DNA of 64,000 nt from Leptasterias polaris (taxonomy: Eukaryota > Echinodermata > Asteroidea > Forcipulatida > Asteriidae): positions 496,001 through 560,000 of the forward strand of contig JAZGTN010000035.1 in the NCBI GenBank assembly GCA_037783415.1. Direction: 5' to 3'. This document shows positions 38,101 through 50,100 of the stretch, one piece after another. A program made the translations under genes and the position numbers. The notes under the pieces are model-generated. The model ran no database searches and was not told where the DNA came from. It was given only the letters and a program-made list of their open reading frames with translations. The first letter of the stretch is position 1. Each line of letters starts with the position of its first letter.

Positions 38101-41100
38101 TTTTTTTTTGGGGGGGGTATTAGTTTTTCTGCTTAACAGCTTTGTGACATTTGGCCCTGTTTAGAAAAGGTTAAAATGCATTGTGCATTACCTTTTCGGT
38201 GAACAGCGTTTTTAAACTAGAAAAATGTTTCTGGTAAGAAGGTATGGTCTGCTTATTTCAAACTTTCTGACATTGATTCCTATACTGTAGAACAGGCTGC
38301 TTAGAAATCAGAAAATTGTAGCATCATTGGAAAATGATTAAGATTTGAACAATTATCTACATTTTGACAATGTATCCAATTTGACGGTGATTCCAATTTG
38401 AACATTGATTTCAATTTGGGCAAAGAATCCAATTTGGACAAAGAATCCGATTTGAACATTGATTCCAATTTGAACATTGATTCCAGTTTGAAGAATGATT
38501 CCACTTTGAACAATGAAACCATTTTGGACATGTCAACATGGACAATGATTCTAAATTGGACACCCAGTTTCACCATTCGCCAGCCATTGGTTTCCATTAT
38601 TTTATAATGGGGACCAATGGTTTCAAGACTTCGGACCGCAAATGGGTCAATGTGGGAATTGGACCGAGCTTCCTGTGCAGGAACGGCGCGCTTATTGAAC
38701 CCCTTGCACCAGCGTCACATGCGGCTACTGTCTGCTACGCGCCTCATTTTGAGAGACAAGTTGCACTTAACATGCGCACTACGCTGTCAAACACATGGGG
38801 ACATTGGCTGCCAAATGGCGCAACTGGACTGGGAGCAAGTTCGGGTGCTAACCTTCCAAAACGCCATATTGACAAAGTGACGTAACTTCGTAAGTTGACT
38901 AGAGAAACAGTGCTCCTGAGCTAGATTGATCTAGTAGGACTATAGCTGGTTCAACCATGCAGCGTTGGAGTGACATCTAGATTGACTATGGTTAAGTCTA
39001 CTCGACTCAAGTCAGCCAACCGAACTTGCTCCAAGATTATTGCGATGATGACGTCATGTGAATTGGGTCGACAGACAACATCCCTTATTCCTGGCACGTA
39101 TAGTGCAGTGTGCACGCGTTAAAGTAAATTATTCAAATTCCGCATGAAGGCTTTCAGTTTGTGAACGGAAATACTTGTAGTTTATACAGCTCAAGGTCGA
39201 GACGAAGTCAAAGTCCAACTCTCGTAGTATAGAGCTTCTCTCAGAGACCTACTTTAATTGTTTCAAATTTGTATGACCTCTGTATTTCAATCATGCTATG
39301 CTTTCGATTTGCTCTCTACTATGAGCATTCCTTCGAAAAATAATTACTAAAAGTCTTTTCTCCAAAAAATAGTGACCATAAAAACTTACTTGGTAAGAAG
39401 CAGTGCAGCTGATAATTTTGAGAAACGGTAACCTTCCAAGGAATGTGGTTTTAGAAAAAGGATTTTTTTTTTTTTAGATTCGATCTAAGAAAAGTGTTAT
39501 GCATGAAACGTTTCTCAGATTGTGTATCCCAATTACGCCTTTATGGATTATTCTTCCTGCGTGACATCCACTCCAAATTTTCGGCGATATCTCAAAACCG
39601 CTACCACCTTTTGAAATGAAATTTTCACAGTTAGTTTTATTGTATATACATTTATACAATGATTAAAACAATCGAACGGTTCCACAAACCAAAGGTGTAC
39701 TTTGCCTAAGTGAAATCTAACTATCAAAAAAGCCCCATGGCGTTCAAATGAACTCTGGTCCTGAAGAGTGGCCCCACGAACATTGAAACTCTGCTACCGC
39801 GATGTGGGAAATGACGTGTTTTAATAGACACATCTTATATCTTTATAGTTTGAGGAAATTACCTTCATTTGTAAAGCAGTGAAACCTGCCGTGACATACA
39901 ATGTCGTTATTTGTATCAAGCGGCAAGAGAACGGGGGCTATTTGCAGAGTTCTTTTGGGACTACTTCAAGAATTTAAATCTCGAAGAACAAGAAGAATGA
40001 GAAGAAAGGGAAAGAAAATGGACTCATTCCATAATTGCTTGCTGTTTAGTATGTACCATCAGCCTCGTATTGGGGCAGATATTAGGTTATCCTGGCTAAC
40101 ACGGATCGGGCATGTCAGGGCACGAAGCTAGTGCATCACCATCTTCGGGCTTGATTTAGCTTGACTACCAAATACTCACAGTATAGCTTTCTTGTTTCCC
40201 CCTGAAGCCCCGTTTGATTTCTAATTGCAGACAGGGGGGGGGGGGGGGGTGGGGGTGGTTCTTATGAGGACGATATCATGTTATCTTAAGAGAAGGAGAG
40301 TCAGAGAAAAATATTTCCGGGGCCCAGAAGCTATATTTATTTCATGTCACACAATGCCAAGTCGGCTTTGCATTCACGTGGGGATTTTTGATTTTTTGAT
40401 TTTTTTTTTTCTGTGACTACTTTCTTTTCATTGATTTGGCTCTGCGTGCTTTATGTAGCAAAGATTGTCTCGCTTTTTGAGAGCCGTTGGAAGTGTGGTG
40501 GATGCATGCACGACACGCCCCTAAGGTGGTCAGGTGTACCTCACAGTGCCCAGCCTCCAGGTGGTCAGGTGCAAACTACTAATGCCCCTCAGCAGTGTCC
40601 ACATCTTTTAAAGAGCATTTGAAAACCCACGATATTTTGTCTGCATCTAAAAATATATGTCTACAGGTATATTATATTATTATTTATTACATTTCAAAAT
40701 CGCAGCATACAGCTAAATTACAATGATATTAACATCATAAGAGAGGCTAAAAATACAAAATACAGTCATTACTTACAAATGATAATAATTTGGCAAATAC
40801 CTGTGTATTATTTATGTTATCAGTTCCACTGTCTCTTGTCTTTTTACTGCGTCTTATCTCTCAATAGGTTAACGGGAGGGTATATACCTTTGGTAATTAC
40901 TCAAACAATAATGACCATAAAAACTGTCTTGTTAAAAAGCACTGCAGCTGTTGATAATGTATAACATTTTGAGAAACGATTCCCTTCAAAGGAATGTGGT
41001 TTAAGAGAGAGGGATTAAAAAACATTTCAATCTGAGAAACGTTTCTGCATGAAACGTTTCTCAGATTGTGTATTGCATGCAATAACAGATAAGTTCTTAC

Positions 41101-44100
41101 TGCGTGAACAGAACCGCTCCAGATTTTCGGCGATATCTCAAAAACGCTATTCCACATTTTCAAATGACATTTTCACAGGTTAGTTTTATTGTGTATAGCT
41201 ACATTAATGTATGTGATTAAAACAATCATACGGTTCAAGAATCCGAAGGTATTCTTTGCCTTTAAAGGTAGGATATACCTTTGGTAATTGTCAAAGACCA
41301 ATATCCTCACTCGGTGTATCCCAACATAAAATAACAAACTTGTGAAAATCTTGGCTCAATTGGTCATCGAGGTTGCAAGAAAATAATATTAAAAACACCC
41401 TCATTGCATAGAATTGTGTGCTTTCAAATGCCTGAGAAAGGCTTCATGCCTGAATGAAGCCTTTCTCGGATTCAAATTGTGTAAAAAATGACCTCTTTCT
41501 CTAAAACTACCTTACTTCAAATGGTGTAATTTCTAACAATTGCTTATAATATCAACAGCTCTCCAGTGCTCTCCAGTACAAAATAAATTTTTATAGTCAT
41601 TCATCTTTGGAGCAATTACCCAAAGGTGTAATTCCCTTTAAGGTTCAAAAGTTATGCTTCATCCAAGCCCAAAAGCTTACCAGCAATTGATCGCATCTGT
41701 CATCACTACATTATCTTCACAACTGCCTAGGAATGTACGACTATACTCCACTGGAGGGATGTACAAATTGGAAGAAAAATGCAATTCTAATCTTGTTATA
41801 CATCTTATTGCATTATTAACGCCAAATGACAGCGTTGAAATTAATGTGATTGGGGATTTTATTTGGTGCATTTTTTTACTTCCTATTCGTCATGCTTTTG
41901 ATTTTTAGTTTCAATATTGTACAGAACCTTGGCCGTCCAATGAGGCAGATTTCGGCGCTCTCCAAAATGTTTGTCGTTGTTATAGTTGTATTTTTGTTTT
42001 ATTTTATTTTTTATTTTTTTTTGCGGGGGGGGGGGGTTGCGGTAACATCATGAGTATATATACTTGCTGGGTAGATTTTGTTCTTTGAGAACTTGTCTTG
42101 CTATTTATTGTTGTTATTGTTATAATTGTTACTTTTGCAGTCTCTCCTGTCCATTTTTGTTTTGTTTTTTTCAGTCTTTGTTTGTTGCTTTTATATTTTG
42201 TAGGGCTGTTCCCCACAAGACTCGGCTTGTTTGAACAGCCTCCTTACTCACTATATTCCACTGTACTACTTTTCGTTATCACTATCATCAGTCACGCTTT
42301 GCTTGTATTATACTACTAGATTTTTCCAATAATTCTGTCATGTGTTGTTGTAAGTACGAAAATAAATGTTACATTGAACTAATTAATTTTATTCGATAAT
42401 TAGAAACAAACATTTGAATTTATTTCCTTATCCACAGTTGTCCACCTTGGACGGTTTGTAACTATAGACGATGTGACCTCTGACGTCATTTGAAAATCAT
42501 AACATGATGCGCGCGCATGTCGCCGGGCAAAACCTTTGTGTACTTGACAGCCAGCTAGAAAGTACACGCAATATTACCATGACTACGCGTCTTTTTGCCC
42601 GGCGGAACATGACTTGGACAAAAGACTTGTCAACAGAGGGCGGTTAGAATGTAAACAGAGGTCACATCGTCTATAGTGAGATAGAAGAATGCTAATGGTG
42701 GGAGGGGATGGCTATCAACCAGCCCAATTATAATTACACGGTCATGTTGGTTTCATAAAATAAGTTACTCACATGGAAACATGGTATCCAGATGACACTT
42801 GTGACTACATCGTTATTTTTTCAAAGCCTGGATTTTTGCCAATCTTGTTTTGAAGACATTGTGTATTAATAAGCATTGGCAATTACCAAATTTAATTCGA
42901 CATTCCATTTGCTTGACGTGGCTGAGCGGTCAATCACACTGGAGGACTCAAACTTTGGTGTTTCTGATCAGCAGGGTTTGGGTTCGAGTCCCGGTCGTGG
43001 CGCTTGTGTCCTTGAGCAAAACACTTTACCATAATTGCTAGGTCATTCATATATGGGTCATGTGAGATTGCACTGTCTAATTTTGTATCAACTTTAGATA
43101 TGAAGAAAGGGGGCACATCTTAAAACATGTTCAGTCATTTCCTTTATAACTCTTAAATTGTTTTTCGAAATTATTGCACAAAATGTAAAAGAATTCCCAC
43201 ATGACCATAGTAGTATCTTGCCTTCCAGAAAGGCCCTGGAATGTACAAGGTCATTCTTTTGTATTACCTCGACGGGCCTTGGGACTCCCCCATATCAAAT
43301 TGAGCAGAGGATAAAAGTTCAAGAGTCAATGGATAATTTCCCCTCTACTGTAAAAAGCTCTGAGACTTTTAATTATTGTTTGTGTATTTTTGAATATTTA
43401 GCATTTTGCACTGCATAGTATGGGAGTTTATTTAGTGGGGTGCACCCACAAGAGTCGTGGCTGTAGCCGCTAATTCGAGTACTACGGACACTTCTCACAA
43501 TATTGATCAACCTTTTAACACTTGGCCTGTTTTTTCTTCCCGCCAGATTTTCATTCTTAAGTGACATAGCAAGGGGAATGAATCAATTACACAATAATAG
43601 AATCTGCCACGGACGTCTCAAGTCCTCCAACTGTGTAGTAGACGATAGATGGGTGGTGAAAATAACCGGTAAGAACGGAATATATTATCTCCCAATAAGT
43701 GTTAAAGGGAAAGTCCATCTTTGGTTTTGGGAAAGAGTACATTATGTCCTATGTAGTCTTATTTATTTGGATGGTGTATTAATTTGTGTTTATCCTGGGG
43801 AAATATTTCAAAGGTGCCAAGCAATTACAAATATTCATTTATAACATTTACTTTGATTATCTAAGAATCTTGTAATGTATGCTTCTCTTATTATTTTGTT
43901 TCCAGCGCCTGAGAATATGATGGCGCTTTACAAATTGTGTATTATTTGTTATTATGCATGAACACACCATAGAAAAGAACCTGTGAAAATTTCAGTTAAT
44001 TTTGTGGTAACGTTTTAGAGAAAACAACAGCTTTGTGAGGCATATTCGTACACGTTACATTGGGCCTTTCTTCGATTGTGGCGCAAGCAGTAAGTTACGT

Positions 44101-47100
44101 TATGGTATCGTGGAATTGTGAATTTTTTCAGATTGGAATTAATCACTATAATTACCAACCTGGTATTGTGTCTTTAAAGGCCCTGTATACTATTGGTAAG
44201 ATCGAAAAACACAAATGTTCACAGATTCACACATAACTTACATGGTAAGTAATGGTAGAAAGGGTTCCTTAAAATATTTCTGCCTAAAATGCTATCGTTT
44301 CTGAGAAATGAGTAAAGCAATAGTTTTTATCACGCGTGATAATAAACTCGATGTTTGAAAAACAGAAAACACATAAGGTCTCTTTTCACTATTTTCTCGT
44401 GACCTCGATGACCAATTGAGCTCAAACTTTCACAGGTTTGTTTGTTCATGCATATGTTGAATCACACAAAATGTGGACACTGATTTTGAGCTGTTACCAA
44501 AAGTATACAATGCCTTTAAAGAGGGAAGAAAACAGAAAATATATGTGAGGGAAATTGATGAGTGCACGTGAGTTATTTGATGTCGGGCTCTAAACATGGC
44601 CTAATACCGTCGGTTAGGTATGCCACATATTCGACACAGGGATATTTTAACAGTGTTTGTACACCGCGCGGTTTCTAGCACTTCTTTTTATAAAGTCGAG
44701 ATAATTAATGGGTGTTTCGTGATGAGCGATGGGCCGGTTCATCGGAGACCAGGGCCGCCGTGATTTGGAGATGAATCACCGACGATTGGAGCTGTCAAGC
44801 CGGGGCTCATCTGCCTGGCCATTGAGATACAGTTCCACTTTGATGTCTGGACAAAAAAATCAATACCTCGACTGACTTGATCCCTCATCTCTGTAGGCGT
44901 GGTCTAATCCTCAAAACAGAGGGAGATAAACCCTTAATCTGGACTAATCGCATGCCGTCATGATGGGGGACGGGGGCTTTTAAAGCATTTTCGGGAGAAT
45001 GAATAAAACGGGAGATTATGAATTTATTTGTCTTCACGATTCAAAGATTTTGAGGGATGATGTTTTCATGCCTTGGATTGGGAATAATCCCCACGCTTGG
45101 TCGCTTGATGAATGAGCACAAAATCTTAGTCAGCCATCTACATCATAAGATGCACGGCCCAATTTCATAGAGCTGCTTTTTGCTTAAAACTTTTCCGCAG
45201 GTTCTCAGTCACAATTTGTACATGTGACATGACAGTTTGGCTGGTAAGCACAACTTTCGTTGTACTCAGCTACTTGTTGTGCTTAAGCAGCTCTATTAAA
45301 TTTGGTCCAGCGCCTGTAGCATGACTCTATGTGCAGCACTGATGCCTTACATTTTAGAATTTGAAGAAAAAAAAACAATTTGGGTGCATGTCGTCGAGGT
45401 CAAGGATTTTAAAAGAAAGGCTCAAGGTCAAATTCAGTTTTATGATCAACTCATTTTCCGATATATAAAGTCATTTTTGAAAATGGGGAAACATTTGGTC
45501 TCTTATCTCACATTAAAGGCACAGTACACGTTTGGTGATGACTCTGAAAATTAATGGCAATCAAAACTTACTTGGTAAGAAGTACAGCAGCTTTGGGTGG
45601 TATAATGAATTTTGAGAAACTTTCAACTTCGCAGTACTACGGTTATTGAAAAATATATCACTTTTTATTCCCCCCAATTTGAATCTGAGAAGCGTTTCTG
45701 TCAGAAACGCTTCTCAGACTGTGTATTCCTATGGGGAATATTCTTCCTGCGTGGAAATATTCGCTCCGGTTTTTCGGTGATATCTCAAAAACGCGACCAC
45801 CTTTTGAAGTGAAATTTTCACAGGTTAGTTTTATTGTATGTACCTACATTTATATAGGATTAACACAATCAGTAGGCTCCAATTACCAAACGTATACAGC
45901 ACCTTTAAGCAGCTCTATGAGATTGAGCCCTGCATCTTTGATGTATAGATGGCTGCCTGACTAAGATTTTGTGGTCCAGCGCCTGTAGCATGACTCTATG
46001 TGGAGCACTGATGCCTTATAAATTAGAATTTGAAAAAAAAAAATAATAATTGGCTGTCGTTGAGGTCAAATTTTGTAAAGGAAAGGCTCCAAGGTCAAAT
46101 TCAGTTTTATGATCAACTCATTTTCCGATAGATAAAGTCATTGTGAAAATGGGGAAACATTTATTCTCTTATCTCATAAGACGGTGTGAAATGCCCTTCA
46201 AGTGCAATTTTCGTCAAAATCCAAAAACGTCCATTGACATCTCATTTCAAAACGTACGGTCTGTACGCTTTTGTACAGAAGTTTTTTAGTTTATTTCTAC
46301 CATCTAAATGGCATTGAATTTGACATTTTCACTGATATAAAATTTCTTTTTGGAATGTACAGACCCAGTTGTTTTTTGATATCTGATGACGTCACGTTTC
46401 ACATTTTTTCTGAAAGAGTATACATTTTAACGTAAAGTTAGAGACTTGTAATTTGTCCCTACTTTCATAAGGACGCTTATCTATTGAAAAATGAGTGCAT
46501 CACAAAACGAAATTTTACCTTAGACCCCTTCTTTAACCCGCAGTCACAAAATGGGGATTATGTTTCGGAACAAAGACTGAAAATTGCTGAATTTATAAAT
46601 AAGAGAAATTTTCCAATGACAGATTTTCCATAGACAGAGATCAACATAAATGTCATCGAAATTGGCCAAGGGCTATTAATATTATACAAACCTTTCAAGC
46701 TATTCCACAGTATGATAGCTCAACATTCAGAAAACTGTCACCCGATATTCCTTCTTGCCCTATGCTAGAATCAGTAGGTGGTTAGTGGGTACCCGTTCCC
46801 AAACCCATCCAACTCAAGAACACTATAAAGCTAGATTTTGGTGGCATTTTGGATGGTTGGAATGTTTCACTCTTTGAACAGCTGTCATAATTTCATTTTT
46901 GACTCTGTGTGTAGCCAAATTGTCCCGTAAAATTCTACTTTATTTTGATGTGAACAACTTAATTATTGTCTTTTCTGCTTCCATCGTCGTTATGTTCAGA
47001 TTACGGTTTACCGACGTTCAGGAGACCGGACGGACTTCAGAACGTTGACGGTGAAACATATACATCAAGAGTGGCGCGAGTTTACCTCCCTCCAGAGATA

Positions 47101-50100
47101 CTGGAGTGTCCTAGCCTGCCAATCACACCATATGTAGATGTTTATAGGTAAGGTGACAGAGTTGCTGGTGGGGTTATGCTAGACTTGATTTCAAGTCTGA
47201 GATCGCGGTTATTTCTCTGCATCAGCCACACAAAATTCCCCCCGCAGATTGGCTATCACGCGCTCTAACTCGCATGCTATTTATAATTTATACATAAACT
47301 AATACTAGATGTAGGCCTATTCTTAAAATATTGATAAATAAACATGACAAATAACCTGATCCCTACTAGACGAAAAACTGTGTTCCCTTTATTTGAATGG
47401 AATCGTCTAATGATTTTCCCAACGTTTTTTATTTACTTTGAATTTAAAAACTAGAATCACTTTGGGGTTTTTTGTTTCCAAACTGCGAGTTGAATCACTG
47501 AGCAGAGGCAGATTAGTTACATGTGCATCAATGTTGTATTTCTGTACTATATCCCGTGGTATAAACGGTCAAGTTTGAATGTGCATTTTATTGACGGCTT
47601 CTGAGATTCTGACCAATCAGAGTATTCCGTCCACTTTTGGACTAATTCGCCATAGGGTGTGTACAAACCGAAAAACAATGTTCCCAAGTCTGTGATCGTA
47701 GGTTAAAGACGGAGGTTAATCCACAAGAGGGCGCTATTTCAGGCAATAATGTATTGGCTATCAGGTAGACTAAAAACCACGAGCACAGACTTGGAACCAA
47801 GTCTAGGGTTATGCCTGAGAAGAATCAGGTATGCAGGTTATGTATCCAGACTTGCTTATCAGTCCCTTCAGTTAAACGGTAGCACATGCTCTAAAATTGT
47901 AGCATCCGTGAGTCTCCTGTAGAATACCTTAAAACAATGCATCGTGGCCGGGCGGTCAGGTGCACTGCAAGCTCTGATGCTTCTGATCAGCAGAGTGTGG
48001 GTTCGAGTCCCAACCATGACACTTATTTCCTTGAGCAAGACAATTAACTATTATTGCTTCGTCCTTCGGGTGGGACGTAAAGAAGTTGGCCCCGTGTGTT
48101 GTGTAATGCGCGTTAAAGAACCAAGTTACACTTATCAAGAGAAGGGGTTTGCCCGGTGTTTCTGGCGTGGTAGCCTGCAGTTTGCGCTTCATCCCCTGTA
48201 AACCCCATAACTTGTAAACCATTATTATAATCACCGTAAGGTGATTATAAATGAGTCTCCTAATTCAAAAACTTGGCATACCTATCATTAAAAAACCACA
48301 AGTGTTTTGAGACGCCTGTGTATAAAGCAAGATATACTAAAACTGATTAAAATTATATCAAAAATGATAAAAGTGTATTATTCTCAGTTCGTTTTGTTGT
48401 TTTTGGCATTTTGTTTCAGTTGAGATTAGCTAGGGGGCATTGGAAGCGTATTTTAAGCCACCGTAGTTCCTACTCTCAACTGAGCAGGCCCAATAGCATA
48501 ACTTCCTTTTGAAGTACACTTTAGGTCTGAAATTTATATTTCATTTCTGCACCTGTTAACATGTTCTGACCTTTTTCGCTTTGACAAACGTAAAGCAGGG
48601 TTTATGTAAACGTCAGAGTGATTTCAGATACATGCTGATGAATGTAATTTGACACTGAAACGTGCATTCGCATCACTAATAAAACCTAAAGTTGTTAACT
48701 CCGTACATGTTGTTATTGTCGTCGATGGATGAAATTTCACGAGGTGACTGGCGTTTTTATTTGCGTGCAACACGCAGGAATGACAACTCTGTTTTTAACA
48801 TATACGCGTTGTAAGCAATCTGGAAATAATTTGGTGACGGTGCAGACGGCCGTGTGATCGGCCTGTCGATAGCCACTCAAGACCACACTCAGAAAAGATA
48901 ACTTATCTTCACTGTTCTTTGCTAATTTGTCTTCTTCGCGCGTCGGACATATAATCTCTCTTCCTTCCTTGATTTTTTTACTTTTATTTATTTACTTATA
49001 TATTTTGTTACTTCCTAGACATTTGCCATCTGCTCGTCGTACGTCAATCGAGTCAAGTTATGCGGTATTTGTTTCACTAAAATTGGAGAGAAAAAAAACA
49101 GGCGCGTTTACGAGTTACTGGATTACACGGCGTTCATCCGAATTACTCAATCAGTTCCCATTTGGAGGAACACATATTCTCCGTTCAGTAGTTCTGTGTT
49201 AGTTGAGGCTGGATCCGCCTTATGTTATGGTTAACACGAATGTTGGGCTGTACAGCCACTGTAGCTTATACTTGATACATCCGTTTGAAATGACAGGAGA
49301 ATGAGACGTCACTTTTGTCATAATCGAGTATAAATAAACTGAGCTTACAGCAAGTAACTATTAGCATAGCGCAGTCTTGATATCTTTCCACCCGAGCCAG
49401 TGTCATTAGACTGAGATTAATAGGGAAATTAGTCTGGTGCCGTTTTATAAAATGCACGTTAGCATTTATTTATATTATTTCTAGTAAGGGATGTGATGGT
49501 CTCATGTAATATCGCAGCTTTAAACTAAACAAGTTTATTTGGCCTCTTCCCCTTCGTACAGTTTTGCAGTCATTTTAGTAGAAGTCGCCTCAAGAAACGA
49601 ACCATGCGACTCGCAAGATCTCGATAAAGTAGACGGTAGGTGGCGCCCTTCTCTTCCCGATCTCACTTCTTCGGAAGCCATGCCTGACGACGAGAGATGC
49701 CCGTGTCCCGAGGAATACAAAAAGGTCTGAAGAAAACCAGGGTTGAAACTAATTTGGTATAAAACAAGATATCACTGAACCAATTAAATATCACATTTTG
49801 CTCTGCACCACGTCACCACTTAAAAACATTACCATACATCACATACCAACATATGGGGAAATCGACAAATTGTTACAAACCAGGCTACTTTTTATGCCAA
49901 CTAATTTTGGCTCCACAGCGCATTGAGTAATCACTGGCGCCATTGTCAAATGTGATATTATAGTGGTGAGTTATGTCACTCACCTGCATAGCGGACACGG
50001 TTTAAATGACCGATGTGCCACACAAAATGGACAGTTTGAAAGGGAATAACACAAAAGCACAATAATGATGTTTATTGGTTTTTGCATCCCATTGCTCTAA

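Larger units (their letters stand above)
37682..43546 (+). other. Receptor GC intron between exons 5 and 6
   Basis: The intron of 5865 nt holds a family C copy (37970-38165), an 18-bp array (38343-38556), three TTAA-type elements (39337-39712, 40869-41275, 41272-41641), a G run (40227-40237 and 42026-42035), a MITE (42461-42677) and a SINE (42915-43080). Confidence 0.8.
43669..46999 (+). other. Receptor GC intron between exons 6 and 7
   Basis: The intron of 3331 nt holds TTAA elements (44174-44519, 45513-45908), a family C copy (45160-45305) and a 210-bp direct duplication (45303-45512 and 45972-46180). A family B copy spans about 45405-46540. Confidence 0.8.
47148..49561 (+). other. Receptor GC intron between exons 7 and 8
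   Basis: The intron of 2414 nt contains the TAGACTTG element (47180-47805) and a SINE (47942-48200). The remaining 48201-49561 shows nothing recognisable. Confidence 0.8.

Noticed and set aside
38301..38597. 98-codon minus-strand and overlapping plus-strand frames with repeating F-K-L-E-S or N-I-D-S-N-L
   Set aside because: It is an 18-bp tandem repeat, which keeps all frames open by construction.
42918..42990. Standalone tRNA gene
   Set aside because: Boxes A and B are present, but a convincing acceptor and anticodon stem is not, and the same head with the same downstream block recurs as a SINE.
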